Of a stretch of 64,000 nt of DNA, positions 38,628 to 47,856 are shown in pieces. Within the stretch, counting starts at the first letter, position 1, and each line of letters starts with the position of its first letter. Source of the DNA: Candidatus Obscuribacterales bacterium (GTDB lineage Bacteria; Cyanobacteriota; Vampirovibrionia; Obscuribacterales; Obscuribacteraceae); NCBI GenBank assembly GCA_031292355.1, contig JARLHI010000060.1, positions 124,001 to 188,000 on the forward strand, written 5' to 3'. Below the pieces are notes generated by a model. The model saw only the letters and a program-made list of their open reading frames with translations, searched no databases and was not told where the DNA came from. The translations under genes and the position numbers were made by a program.

Positions 38628-40199
38628 ATGAAGCGTGTTATGAAAAAAACGAACGCAAAATTTTTGAACTTTATTCTCGCTCTTTCTTGTGCATCAACAG
38701 TGGCTTGCGGCGCCGCCCAGTCTGCTGATGTGCAGGTAATTGATGCAGGCGAACTATCTAAATCAGTTGATAAAGCTAGCGATATCACGGCTCATCCCAG
38801 TCCAGAAGCATGGCGCAAGAACGCACCAAAATTGCCCCCACCGCGCGAATTTAAAATGACTGCCGCGACCATTTACAAATTACCCAATGGTTTAACCGTT
38901 AATCTGGTGCAAGATCATCGCTTTCCGTTCGTCACAGCTAACATTGGTATCAAGGCCGGTTCTTGCTTTGAATCGAGAGATAAGCTCGGTCTAGCAGATA
39001 TGACTGCCGACATGCTCACTGAAGGCACAACCTCTAAGAGCAGCAAGACCATTGCTGACGAAATCGATTTCATTGGCGGCGGTATGAAAGCTAGTTCCGA
39101 TTACGATTTTTCTCTTCTTAGTGGTTCAGCTCTGTCTAAATATTCCGACCGACTTTTCGATTTGATGGCAGACGTGCTTTTGCACCCAAGCTTTCCTGAA
39201 GACGAATTGAAATTGAAAAAAACCAATTTGCTCCAGGAACTGGTGATGAAGCGAATGGAGCCTGACTTCTTGAACGAAGAGCGCTTCTCTAACGTCGTCT
39301 TTGGCAATCATCCTTATGGTGTAGTGGCGCCAACTCCAAAAACAGTTGAGTCATTGACCAAGAAAGATATTACCGATTTCCATTCTCGTTTTTTCATACC
39401 TAATGAAAGTGTTCTGGTCGTCGTTGGCGACTTTGACGAAAATAAAATGAAAGAAGTAATCAAATCGCACTTCGACTCGACGTGGAAAGAAGGCAAATTG
39501 CCGACACTTTCCATGCCTGAAACGCCAAAGCAAAGCGGTCGTCACATTTTTCTCGTGAATCGTCCTGACTCGGTGCAATCATCCATTCGCCTAGGTAATA
39601 TTGCCATCAAAAAAACGGATCCAGATTACTTCCCCACGATAGTCGCCAATGAAATTCTCGGAGGTGCTTCGCAGGCTCGTTTGTTTCTCAATATTCGAGA
39701 ACAAAAGGGATACACCTATGGCGCTTATAGTGCTGTTACGGCCAGAAAACAACCAGGTAGCTTTTCGGCTGAAGCCGAAGTCAGAACTGAAGTGACTGGG
39801 CCATCATTGGAAGAATTCATCTATGAATTAGACCGCATTCGCAATGTGAAAGTCTCGGATAAAGAATTGAAGGACGCAAAATCGTATATTGTCGGCTCCT
39901 TTCAGCTCGGGCTTGAAACTCAGTCGGGACTGGCGCAAAGGCTGCTCGAACAAAATCTATATGATTTGCCAGCCGACTATCTAGAACAATACACCGATAA
40001 AATTATGGCTGTAAAACCAGAGGATGTTCGACGTGTCGCTCGCAAGATGATCGACATCAACAATATCGTTATCTCTGTTGTTGGTGACGCTAAGAAAATT
40101 AAGCCAGAGCTGGACTATTTTGGTCCCGTTGAGGTTTATGATACGTCTGGTGCGCTCTCTGGTGAGTACAGCAAATCTAAGAATACTACTGGTTCTTAG
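38628..40199 (+). CDS. M16 peptidase-like protein, non-catalytic subunit, exported
   Basis: ATG 38628, with AAGGA 7 bases upstream, is preferred over ATG 38622. The 523-residue product begins with a signal peptide (AKFLNFILALSCASTVACGA, possibly a lipobox-like end). The first M16 domain has LPNGLTVNLVQDHRFPFVTANIGIKAG but LADMTADML in place of the H-x-x-E-H motif, so it cannot bind zinc. The C-terminal domain keeps the EQKGYTYGAYS and R-rich substrate-binding pattern (GYTYGAYSAVTARKQPGSF). In M16B heterodimers the partner without zinc supplies these Arg/Tyr contacts. Together with the gene before it this forms a periplasmic protease pair. Confidence 0.92.
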   Translation: MKRVMKKTNAKFLNFILALSCASTVACGAAQSADVQVIDAGELSKSVDKASDITAHPSPEAWRKNAPKLPPPREFKMTAATIYKLPNGLTVNLVQDHRFPFVTANIGIKAGSCFESRDKLGLADMTADMLTEGTTSKSSKTIADEIDFIGGGMKASSDYDFSLLSGSALSKYSDRLFDLMADVLLHPSFPEDELKLKKTNLLQELVMKRMEPDFLNEERFSNVVFGNHPYGVVAPTPKTVESLTKKDITDFHSRFFIPNESVLVVVGDFDENKMKEVIKSHFDSTWKEGKLPTLSMPETPKQSGRHIFLVNRPDSVQSSIRLGNIAIKKTDPDYFPTIVANEILGGASQARLFLNIREQKGYTYGAYSAVTARKQPGSFSAEAEVRTEVTGPSLEEFIYELDRIRNVKVSDKELKDAKSYIVGSFQLGLETQSGLAQRLLEQNLYDLPADYLEQYTDKIMAVKPEDVRRVARKMIDINNIVISVVGDAKKIKPELDYFGPVEVYDTSGALSGEYSKSKNTTGS

Positions 40200-40204
40200 T
40201 TAGA

Positions 40205-40699
40205 TCATCCACCATTTTCCGGATTGGTCATGTTTGGCCCGCTGTGGTTGTCGCTGTCGCTTTCAGATTCGGCATTCAAGTCAAAAACATAAGTACGATG
40301 AAATTCCAGCTTGTTTTCTTTGCCTGTGGCAAACATCAGAGCTGGTGCCGGTACTTTGGCTCGAATTTTAGTACCGACCCACAAAAAGTGGTCACCTTTT
40401 TTCATGTCGTCGTGAATAAATGTGCAAGATGGAGTGGCAACCATGAATGTTTCTGGACCACACTCTCTAATAGCCGCCTGTGCTACACGAGTGAGGTTTT
40501 CTGTATCGGTGTCACCAGCGTCAAGTGATTTGCTGATGGCCAGGGTGACGCGCTGACAAGCCTGATCGTTTTGCATCACTGCTAACTCTACTCCGAGAAT
40601 ATTTCCTGCAAGACAGCATATTATTCCAAGCAAGATGGCGACAATGCAAAGATCTAGTTTGTCGATTTTTTTAGAGTCTGGCTGCGGCACTTTGATCAC
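40205..40699 (-). CDS. Single-pass membrane protein of unknown function
   Basis: A 164-residue product from GTG 40699. A basic N-terminus is followed by one membrane helix (LCIVAILLGIICCLAGNILGV, about residues 17-37). The rest is soluble and includes CQRVTLAISKSLDAGDTDTENLTRVAQAAIREC, with a Cys pair that could form a disulfide, then beta-strand-rich sequence (TFMVATPSCTFIHDDMKKGDHFLWVGTKI). It ends in an acidic SESDSDNHSGPN tail. No family is recognised. It lies 80 bases after hpt on the same strand and ends 5 bases from the M16 operon, with opposed stops. Confidence 0.62.
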   Translation of the reverse strand: MIKVPQPDSKKIDKLDLCIVAILLGIICCLAGNILGVELAVMQNDQACQRVTLAISKSLDAGDTDTENLTRVAQAAIRECGPETFMVATPSCTFIHDDMKKGDHFLWVGTKIRAKVPAPALMFATGKENKLEFHRTYVFDLNAESESDSDNHSGPNMTNPENGG

Positions 40700-40779
40700 A
40701 CTTTTTCAGACACACTTTCAGTTATATGCCCTTATTTAAGATATCGGCACCAATGCGTCATGATCTAAGGCTAAGGCTC

Positions 40780-41325
40780 TTATAGGTACATCTGTCCCAA
40801 AAATGGCAGTTCGCGGTAGTTCTCCGCATAATCCAGACCATACCCAACAACAAACAGATCCTCGATTTTGAAGCCGACATAGTCAGCTTCAACAGCTACA
40901 GCTCGCCTTGAAGGTTTATCGAGAAAAACAGCCATTTTTAACGACGCCGGCTGAAATTGGTCTTTTAGATATTCCAAAAAGAATTTGGCTGTACGCCCAG
41001 AATCGACAATATCTTCCACAACCAGGACATGGCGGTTGCTTATATTCGGCAATTCCAGATACGGCGTTTGCACTGTTCCTGAACTTTCAGTGGCACTGCC
41101 ATAGCTTGATAGACGAACAAATTCAATTTGTAGTGGATCTTTAGTTTGAATATTGCGAACCAGGTCGGCGAGAAAACAAAAAGCACCTTTCATCACACCG
41201 ATAATCACCGGACGCTCGAGGTTTGCATAATCTTTGCTGATCTCTTTGCCCAGTTCAGCAACTCTGTCCGAGATTGTTTGGGCAGAGTAGATTTCCTTGA
41301 TTACGTGGGTCTGGTTGTTTGTCAT
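40780..41325 (-). CDS. hpt: Hypoxanthine (guanine) phosphoribosyltransferase
   Basis: A 181-residue enzyme with VIIGVMKGAFCFLADLVRNI, the flexible loop region VRLSSYGSATESSGTV, and the PRPP-binding motif VLVVEDIVDSGRTAKFFLEYL, as well as the C-terminal YVGFKIEDLFVVGYGLDYAENYRELPFLG. These match bacterial HPRT of the Hpt type. It salvages hypoxanthine and guanine to IMP and GMP. The gene follows guaD by 34 bases, so deaminase and transferase act on the same purine pool. Confidence 0.94.
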   Translation of the reverse strand: MTNNQTHVIKEIYSAQTISDRVAELGKEISKDYANLERPVIIGVMKGAFCFLADLVRNIQTKDPLQIEFVRLSSYGSATESSGTVQTPYLELPNISNRHVLVVEDIVDSGRTAKFFLEYLKDQFQPASLKMAVFLDKPSRRAVAVEADYVGFKIEDLFVVGYGLDYAENYRELPFLGQMYL

Positions 41326-41359
41326 TTTGTTAGTTCCCGTTATCTTCTAATTTTGCTGT

Positions 41360-42724
41360 TTAGTGTGGGCTCGAGATTGTTGCTTCAATCGCTTTTTGTT
41401 CTACAGAATAAATACAGTGTCCTCTTACGAAAGTTGCTTCGATTAAACGTTCATCCCCGGAAAAAACCAGAGACGAGAGAATTTCGTCTGTCGGCTGAAG
41501 CATCATGTTTCTGGCGATGCCAGATTTTTTTGTGGGATCGATAATGATAAAGTCAGCTTCTTTGCCTTTTTTGAAATTGCCAATCCTGTGTTCGAGATTC
41601 AGAGCGATAGCACCGGCTAACGTTGCTCTGTAAAAAAGTTCAGCCGGAGACAACCATGTTTGAGGCTGAATATAATTTGCATCCTTCATTACTTGAAACA
41701 AAGACATCTGCGGTCCGGCAGCAACGTCTGAGCCGAGACCAAATTTAACGCCCGCCTTTTCTAAGCGATCGTAAGCAAAGACACCACTCTTCAAAAAGAA
41801 ATTGGAACTTGGACAATGAGCAAGCGCCGATTGTGTTTTGCTCAATTTGACCACGTCGGCGTTATCTAAATGAATGGCGTGGGCGAATATGCTGTTCACG
41901 CCAATCAAGCCATTGTCGGCATAAACATCGAGATAGCTTCGATGATCGCTGAATGTTTGTGCTACCAGTTTCACTTCTTCTTCAGATTCAGAAAGGTGAG
42001 TGTGAAAATAACTGCCTGGATGTTGCTTCCATGCTTTTGCTGTTTCTTTGAGATGACTTTCGCTCGACGTTAGAGCAAAACGAGGTGTAAACGCATAAAG
42101 AAGACGATCATTATCATAACCATGCCATTTCTGACAAAGAGCGCTGGAGTGATTGATTGCGTCCCTTTCACTTTCAAGCAATTGAGCGGGCGCGTTACAG
42201 GTCATCATCACTTTGCCCATAATCACTCGATTGCCAATTTCTGCAGCCGAGGCAAAAGCCATGTCAGTCGCTTCTTGATGTACTGTTGTCATTACGACTG
42301 CAGTCGTTGTGCCGTTTCTCGCAAGTTCTTTAAAAAACCAGTCGGCAATCGCCTTGCTGTGAACGGGGTCACTGAAGCGGCTTTCTGCCGGATAAATGTA
42401 TTTTTCCAGCCAGGGCAAGAGGTGTTGGCCAGATTTGCCCAGTTGTGGAAACTGCGGTAAATGAATATGCAGATCCATGAAGCCCGGCGTTATGAGCCGC
42501 GTACCAAGCTCGCGGACATTGTCAATTTTATGTTCTTTTTGAATGTCTTCGTAGTTTCCAACAGCCACTATAGTGCCGTGTTCATCAACCACAAGCGCGC
42601 CGTTGACGAAATCCTCATAAGCTTGCGCTGAGATGGGATTGATAACGTGACCTTTATAAGCGGTATAACCTGGATTTTCCGGTTTACCTAGATGAAGCGG
42701 GTGAGCGGGCGTAGAATATTGCAT
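41360..42724 (-). CDS. guaD: Guanine deaminase
   Basis: A 454-residue amidohydrolase. The metal site is given by GFMDLHIHLPQFPQ (H-x-H), YFHTHLSESEEEV and FAHAIHLDN, and the Asp in FGLGSDVAAGPQMSLFQVM. PQFPQLGKSG and RFALTSSESHLKET are typical of guanine deaminase rather than other ATZ/TRZ amidohydrolases. It converts guanine to xanthine with a zinc ion in the cytosol. No strong ribosome site (GGACAAACA) precedes ATG 42724. The following hpt shows a purine salvage pair on the same strand. Confidence 0.92.
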   Translation of the reverse strand: MQYSTPAHPLHLGKPENPGYTAYKGHVINPISAQAYEDFVNGALVVDEHGTIVAVGNYEDIQKEHKIDNVRELGTRLITPGFMDLHIHLPQFPQLGKSGQHLLPWLEKYIYPAESRFSDPVHSKAIADWFFKELARNGTTTAVVMTTVHQEATDMAFASAAEIGNRVIMGKVMMTCNAPAQLLESERDAINHSSALCQKWHGYDNDRLLYAFTPRFALTSSESHLKETAKAWKQHPGSYFHTHLSESEEEVKLVAQTFSDHRSYLDVYADNGLIGVNSIFAHAIHLDNADVVKLSKTQSALAHCPSSNFFLKSGVFAYDRLEKAGVKFGLGSDVAAGPQMSLFQVMKDANYIQPQTWLSPAELFYRATLAGAIALNLEHRIGNFKKGKEADFIIIDPTKKSGIARNMMLQPTDEILSSLVFSGDERLIEATFVRGHCIYSVEQKAIEATISSPH

Positions 42725-42803
42725 TGTTTGTCCAGTAGAGCCATTATTTTACGACAGGCGATGCCTGTATTACTAAATTGCTAAGTGCCGACCGAGGAGT
42801 TTA

Positions 42804-43811
42804 ATGTCATTAGAACGAGCCGAGTGGCACGACGTCTTGACTGTTTTGAGAGAAACGGTTTCCATCTGGTCGACAGGGCTTACCCCTCATGACTACAGGC
42901 GCTATATATGGCTGCAGATGCATCACTTCTGGGGACGAAATAATTTTCGCTTTTATGTATATAAGGAAAACAATGAAATCAAATCGAGTTGCAAACTGTA
43001 CACCATCAAAATTGCCTCTCGAGGTAAAGAATATACTTTTTGCGGGGTTGGCGCTGTTCATACGCTGACGAAACATCGAGGCAATCAGTATGCGCGTGCT
43101 CTTCTGAAAGAAGTTGTCGATTTATGCGAAAGTGAAAATTATGATGGCATGGTTTTGTTTTCAGACATTGGTCCAGACTTATATGAAGACGTTGGTTTTA
43201 TTGAAATTGGTAGCGCGGAATTCTCGGTTTATCTTGAACCTGCAAATGACGCCGCATTGACTGAGGTCTATTCTTCGTTAAGTTTTCAGCCTCTTCGGGA
43301 AGCAGACTTAGACGTTCTAATTCGGCACCACAGGCGGTGGATTCGGCATCAGCCATTTGGTGTGGTGAGAGATTCTGCCTACTGGAAATACAAAATTGCC
43401 CGTGAGGATTTTCTCAACGTCAATTCGAATTTATCTTGGCCGCAACTGCAGGTGACTCTTATCGACGGAGATACAACTTTGGGTGGATACGCCATCACCG
43501 AATGTGGTGGCAATACTTTGCGCGTGATGGAAGTTGTAGGTAGCGATGATGCTTGTGTAAAGCTCTGGACTTACTTATTTGCGTGGGCTGAAGCAAACCA
43601 AATCAAACGCATTCGCGGTTGGGAAGCGCTCATTCGCGATTTTGAACCTAACTATAAGTTTGAATCAGTTCTATCCCCTTCTTTATCTATTAGTGAAATG
43701 CACTACAGCGAGCGTTCGTGGGGAAGATGTATGATGTTGCCAATTAATCCAGAAATTGATGACTGGCTAGATGTTAACCCCTGTCCGGTCCTGGAACTCG
43801 ATCACCTTTAA
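42804..43811 (+). CDS. GNAT-family N-acetyltransferase, two-domain
   Basis: A 335-residue protein. The N-terminal half (about residues 10-140) has a GNAT core: the beta-strand FCGVGAVHTLTKHRGNQYARALLKEVVDLC contains the Q/R-x-x-G-x-A-like acetyl-CoA loop (RGNQYA), and VLFSDIGPDLYEDVGFIEIG forms the last strand with Tyr and the GF. A second domain follows (RHHRRWIRHQPFGVVRDSAYWKYKI, then GGYAITECGGNTLRVMEV), resembling the Eis-type tandem GNAT organisation. The acceptor is unknown. GGAG precedes ATG by 4-5 bases. It ends 14 bases before a lipoprotein gene on the same strand. Confidence 0.78.
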   Translation: MSLERAEWHDVLTVLRETVSIWSTGLTPHDYRRYIWLQMHHFWGRNNFRFYVYKENNEIKSSCKLYTIKIASRGKEYTFCGVGAVHTLTKHRGNQYARALLKEVVDLCESENYDGMVLFSDIGPDLYEDVGFIEIGSAEFSVYLEPANDAALTEVYSSLSFQPLREADLDVLIRHHRRWIRHQPFGVVRDSAYWKYKIAREDFLNVNSNLSWPQLQVTLIDGDTTLGGYAITECGGNTLRVMEVVGSDDACVKLWTYLFAWAEANQIKRIRGWEALIRDFEPNYKFESVLSPSLSISEMHYSERSWGRCMMLPINPEIDDWLDVNPCPVLELDHL

Positions 43812-43825
43812 AACACGGAGCCTTT

Positions 43826-44713
43826 TTGCAGTTTATGAATACCCACTGGCTGAGACAATCATCCCGCCTGCCACTGCTTCTTCTGAGTGTTTCTTTATCG
43901 TTGCAGTCCTGCTCTCATAAACCTGCTCCTTTAGAAGAAGAAGGCGATCCTCCCATGACCGTTATGGAGATGAAAGCACCTGAACAAGATAAGACGGAAA
44001 AATGGAAGCTCGCAGTTACTCCTCAGTCGACCGTTGATATCGGAAAACCAGTTGCTTTGACGCTGAAAGTCGAGCAAGTCGGTGATGGCAGTCACGATGT
44101 TTCACCAGGTGCGAGCATCAAATTTGCTCAGTCTCATATTTTAGTAATTTGCAAAGACGGTAATGAATTTCAGAATCTCAAGCCCGCCGAATCTGGACCA
44201 AATGAATTCGCCACGGAGGTGGTCTTTCCGCATCCAGGCCAGTATGTCGTGGCTTTGCAGTTTGTGACCAGCCCGCATAAAAATCATACTGTCATCGCTC
44301 CTTTTCAAGTCGGCAAGGGAACGACTGGAATCGCCACGCGCAAATCGGACGCCGATCAGCTCAAAACAGTGGATGGCTACGAATTTACTTTGAGCAGCTA
44401 TCCCGTTAAAACCGGTGAAGTGGCCATGCCAACCTTTCGCATCACCAAAGACAAGCGCCCTGTATCCAATATCGAAGTGCTCAATCCTGGTCTGCCTAAT
44501 GATGCAGGCTTTGCTGTTTTGATTTCTGATGACAGCAATAATTTCGTTCAAACCGCTCCTGTAACTCTCATGGCTGCCAATAAGCTGTTTGAGCAGCCGG
44601 TTATGTTTCACACAATCGTTGAGAAACCGGGAAATTACAAGATCTGGGCCCAATTTAAAATCAACGGTAAAGTTACGACCGTCAATTTTAGCTTTAAAGT
44701 CGAACCAAAGTAG
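43826..44713 (+). CDS. Lipoprotein with Ig-like (YtkA/FixH-type) domains
   Basis: The start is TTG 43826, with GGAG 5 bases upstream; ATG 43835 has GGAG 14 bases upstream. A lipoprotein signal peptide ends in LSLQSCSHKP, a type II signal peptidase box with Cys near residue 29. The mature part has two beta-sandwich repeats of similar layout: PVALTLKVEQVGDG...HPGQYVVALQF and the second ending in KPGNYKIWAQFKINGKVTTVNFSF, as in YtkA/FixH-like domains. It is likely membrane-attached. It might bind a metal or polymer, but no ligand motif (His/Met cluster) is visible. Confidence 0.75.
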   Translation: MQFMNTHWLRQSSRLPLLLLSVSLSLQSCSHKPAPLEEEGDPPMTVMEMKAPEQDKTEKWKLAVTPQSTVDIGKPVALTLKVEQVGDGSHDVSPGASIKFAQSHILVICKDGNEFQNLKPAESGPNEFATEVVFPHPGQYVVALQFVTSPHKNHTVIAPFQVGKGTTGIATRKSDADQLKTVDGYEFTLSSYPVKTGEVAMPTFRITKDKRPVSNIEVLNPGLPNDAGFAVLISDDSNNFVQTAPVTLMAANKLFEQPVMFHTIVEKPGNYKIWAQFKINGKVTTVNFSFKVEPK

Positions 44714-44767
44714 CCTTGTCAAGACTCTGCGGGAGCGCGGGATTTGTTCAAAAGTTAAGGCTTGTCG

Positions 44768-44786
44768 CAAATACTTAGAGTATTTG
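44768..44786 (+). promoter_or_regulatory. 19-bp palindrome upstream of korAB
   Basis: CAAATACTTAGAGTATTTG is a perfect 8-bp inverted repeat around TAG. A second inverted repeat, AGCGCG/CGCGCT (44794-44819), lies just downstream. Both stand between the lipoprotein stop and the korA start, where a regulator site or a hairpin would act on korAB transcription. Neither has a following T run, so a terminator role is less likely. Confidence 0.45.
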
Positions 44787-44908
44787 GTAATAGAGCGCGT
44801 CTTGGGCGTTTCTCGCGCTAAACTTTAGGCTGTAGGCTCCACTGACAGGTATTTTTCACTGTGAAAACTCTAGCTGCTGACAGCGCCCAGAGAACGGAGA
44901 CGGGACGC

Positions 44909-46684
44909 GTGATTAATGATTTCTCGATCCATATTGCAACTGTAAATGGCTCAGGTAGTCAATCTTCCAATAGCATTCTCATGCGCTCCATCTTCCAAAT
45001 GGGCATCCCCGTAAGCGGGAAAAACTTGTTTCCATCCAATATCGCTGGTTTACCAACCTGGTTCACCATTCGCGCCAATAAAAATGGATATATCGCCAGA
45101 AAGAAGGAAGTCGATATCCTTGTGGCGATGAACCCTCAGACAGCTTTTGAAGATGTCAAAGCCTTGCACCCAGGTGCCGTTTGCATCAGCCCTGTCGAGC
45201 TGAAGCTAAATGATGTCCGTCAAGACGTCAGACATTATCAGGTTCCTTTCACTGAATTAGCCGCTCAAGCGACCGAGAATTTTAAACTGCGCAAATTGCT
45301 CACCAACATGATTTATGTAGGTGTAGTTGCTGAATTGCTCGAAATCGATCAAGCAGAAATAGACAAAGCAATTGCCAATCAATTTAACGGCAAAGCCAAA
45401 GCCATTGATTTGAACTTGAACGCCGCCAAACTGGGTCGCCAGTGGACACGCGAAAATATCAAAAAAGAAGATTCTTTCGCCGTTGAACGAATGAATAAAA
45501 CGGCTGGCAAAATTATCATTGATGGTAATGCTGCTTCAGCGATTGGTTGTTTATTTGCAGGCGTCACTGTGGCAGCCTGGTATCCAATTACACCATCGTC
45601 AAGTTTGACCGAAAGTCTGATTGATTATTTGCACGAATATCGCGCTGATAAAGAAACCGGCAAAGCAACGTATGCCGTTATTCAAGCTGAAGATGAACTT
45701 GCTGCAATCGGTATGGCTCTGGGAGCCGGTTGGGCTGGAGCGCGGTCGATGACCTCGACTTCTGGTCCTGGAATTTCGTTGATGGCGGAATTTGTCGGAT
45801 ATGGTTATTTCACTGAAATTCCAACCGTCATTTTTGACGTTCAGCGTATTGGACCGTCCACAGGAATGCCTACACGCACTTCGCAAGCCGATTTGCTCAG
45901 TGCGCACTTGCTTTCGCACGGCGACACTAAGCACATTGTCTTATTGCCCGGTTCTGTCGCTGAGTGTTACGAGCTTGCTGGGCAGGCCTTTGATCTCGCT
46001 GAAAAGTTCCAGACTCCTATCTTTGTTCTCAGTGATCTAGATCTCGGAATGAACAACTGGATGTCAGAGCCTTTTGCTTATCCGGCGAATCCAATTGATC
46101 GCGGCAAAGTGCTCGACGCTGAAGCTCTAGAAAAAGTGGGCGAATTTGCTCGTTACAAAGACGTCGATGGAGATGGCATTCCATATCGCACACTGCCTGG
46201 AACCAATCATCCACTAGGCGCTTATTTCACTCGTGGCAGTGGTCACAACGAAAAGGCTGGATACACAGAAAAGCCAGAAGACTATCTCAAATTGATGGAT
46301 CGTCTTGCTTTGAAAATGGAAACAGCTAAGAAATTTGTGCCCAAGCCGGTGGTCGACACCAAGAAAGATGCCAAAATCGGCATCATTGCCTTTGGTTCGT
46401 CTGATTTTGCGGTGCAAGAAAGTCGCGACCAACTCGCTGTCTCAAATGTACAGACCAGCTATTTGCGCCTGAAAGCATTGCCATTTACACAAGAGTTGCA
46501 TCAATTCGTAAATGCGCACGATCGGGTTTATGTGGTTGAGCAAGATCGTGATGCTCAATTACGTGATTTGCTCAGGCTGGAAATGCCTGAATCAGCAATG
46601 AAGTTCCGCTCGGTTCTTCATTATGATGGTCTGCCTATAGACGCAACATTTATTACTGATGCCATTACGCAGCAGGAGAGGTAA
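44909..46684 (+). CDS. korA: 2-oxoacid:ferredoxin oxidoreductase, fused gamma-alpha subunit (2-oxoglutarate type)
   Basis: I prefer GTG 44909 (GGAG 8 bases upstream; protein then starts MINDFSIHIATVNGSGSQSSN, as expected for the family); GTG 44861 would add 16 residues. The 591-residue product has the N-terminal gamma domain (NGSGSQSSN, KNLFPSNIAGLPTWFTIRAN), the alpha domain (GNAASAIGCLFAGVTVAAWYPITPSS; QAEDELAAIGMALGAGWAGARSMTSTSGPG), and the C-terminal transketolase-like end. With the beta subunit it decarboxylates a 2-oxoacid, probably 2-oxoglutarate, to the acyl-CoA with ferredoxin reduction. No ferredoxin subunit gene is adjacent. It is followed by korB after six bases. Confidence 0.93.
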   Translation: MINDFSIHIATVNGSGSQSSNSILMRSIFQMGIPVSGKNLFPSNIAGLPTWFTIRANKNGYIARKKEVDILVAMNPQTAFEDVKALHPGAVCISPVELKLNDVRQDVRHYQVPFTELAAQATENFKLRKLLTNMIYVGVVAELLEIDQAEIDKAIANQFNGKAKAIDLNLNAAKLGRQWTRENIKKEDSFAVERMNKTAGKIIIDGNAASAIGCLFAGVTVAAWYPITPSSSLTESLIDYLHEYRADKETGKATYAVIQAEDELAAIGMALGAGWAGARSMTSTSGPGISLMAEFVGYGYFTEIPTVIFDVQRIGPSTGMPTRTSQADLLSAHLLSHGDTKHIVLLPGSVAECYELAGQAFDLAEKFQTPIFVLSDLDLGMNNWMSEPFAYPANPIDRGKVLDAEALEKVGEFARYKDVDGDGIPYRTLPGTNHPLGAYFTRGSGHNEKAGYTEKPEDYLKLMDRLALKMETAKKFVPKPVVDTKKDAKIGIIAFGSSDFAVQESRDQLAVSNVQTSYLRLKALPFTQELHQFVNAHDRVYVVEQDRDAQLRDLLRLEMPESAMKFRSVLHYDGLPIDATFITDAITQQER

Positions 46685-46690
46685 ATAGAC

Positions 46691-47749
46691 ATGGTACAAA
46701 GTCCGACAACTCCAAAAGCTCCTGGCCCGCAGCCCAGCACCAATCGCGTCGGTTTAACATTGAGCGATTATAAAGGTGCTCCATCAACATTGTGTGATGG
46801 ATGCGGACACGATGCCATCACCAGTCAAATCATCAAAGCGTATTACGAATTGGGCATCGAGCCGCACACAGTAGCAAAGTTGAGCGGTATTGGTTGTTCG
46901 AGTAAAACGCCGGCTTATTTCTTGAATCGCGCACATGGTTTCAACTCTGTGCATGGCCGTATGCCTTCTGTGGCAACCGGTGCCAATATGGCTAATACCA
47001 CATTGAGTATCATAGGTGTCAGCGGCGATGGCGATACTGCAAGTATCGGTCTTGGCCAATTCTGCCATCTGGTGCGTCGCAATGTGCCGATGATTTACAT
47101 CATTGAAAACAACGGTGTGTATGGTCTGACAAAAGGTCAGTTCTCGGCGACAGCTGACGTTGGTTCTAAAGCTAAATCGGGCGTTTCCAATGAATTTGTG
47201 CCGATTGACCTTTGTGGACTGGCAATTGAACTTGGGTGTGGTTTTGTCGGTCGCTCATTTGCTGGCGACCCCAAACAACTATCGGCCTTGATCAAAGCGG
47301 CTGCGTCACACAATGGCACTGCCGTAATCGACGTAATTAGCCCTTGCGTTACTTTCAATAATCACGAAGGTTCTACCAAGAGTTATAAATACGCCAAAGA
47401 AATGGAAACTCCATTGCACGAATTAGGCTTTATTCCTTTCTTTGAACAAATTACGGTCGACTATGATCCAGGCACAGTGCAAGATGTAGAAATGCATGAT
47501 GGTTCGCACTTGCGTTTGAAAAAGACAGATCGTGATTACGATTTCCGTGACAGAATGACCGCCGTGCAGACTATAAACACTGCTGCTCGCGAACATCAGT
47601 TCCTGACTGGCTTGCTTTACATCGACGAAAAGAAGCCAAACTTCGTTGAGATGATGCATGTTTCCGAGCAACCGCTTGCAACATTGCCTGAGTCGGTCAC
47701 TCGTCCACCAAAGTCTGCTCTTGAAAAAATCATGCAAGAGTTGATGTAG
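46691..47749 (+). CDS. korB: 2-oxoacid:ferredoxin oxidoreductase beta subunit (TPP-binding)
   Basis: A 352-residue subunit. TLCDGCGHDAITSQIIKAYYELG begins the cluster-ligand region, with further Cys in SGIGCSSKTPAYF. VSGDGDTASIGLGQF and ENNGVYGLTKGQFSAT are the TPP-Mg binding GDGD...NN motifs of the beta subunit. HGRMPSVATGANMAN also fits KorB rather than the pyruvate enzyme. It binds thiamine diphosphate and one 4Fe-4S cluster. It shares the operon with korA and is closed by a good terminator 29 bases downstream. Substrate assignment as 2-oxoglutarate is by family likeness. Confidence 0.93.
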   Translation: MVQSPTTPKAPGPQPSTNRVGLTLSDYKGAPSTLCDGCGHDAITSQIIKAYYELGIEPHTVAKLSGIGCSSKTPAYFLNRAHGFNSVHGRMPSVATGANMANTTLSIIGVSGDGDTASIGLGQFCHLVRRNVPMIYIIENNGVYGLTKGQFSATADVGSKAKSGVSNEFVPIDLCGLAIELGCGFVGRSFAGDPKQLSALIKAAASHNGTAVIDVISPCVTFNNHEGSTKSYKYAKEMETPLHELGFIPFFEQITVDYDPGTVQDVEMHDGSHLRLKKTDRDYDFRDRMTAVQTINTAAREHQFLTGLLYIDEKKPNFVEMMHVSEQPLATLPESVTRPPKSALEKIMQELM

Positions 47750-47778
47750 AACAAGAAAACAAGCAAAAAAACAAACAG

Positions 47779-47814
47779 AAAGAGAGCTGCTTCTTTGGAA
47801 GTGGCTCTCTTTTT
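47779..47814 (+). terminator. Rho-independent terminator of korAB
   Basis: Arms AAAGAGAGCTGCTTC and GAAGTGGCTCTCTTT pair over 15 bp with two wobble pairs around a TTTG loop, then TT continues the tail. Confidence 0.88.
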
Positions 47815-47856
47815 GCTTGCGGTACTAACTGGGGAGTTGTGTGGCGGGAGAAAAAA

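Noticed and set aside
43826..43834. Truncating the lipoprotein to the ATG at 43835
   Set aside because: GGAG is 5 bases from TTG 43826 but 14 from the ATG; either start keeps the lipobox, and the TTG has the better spacing.
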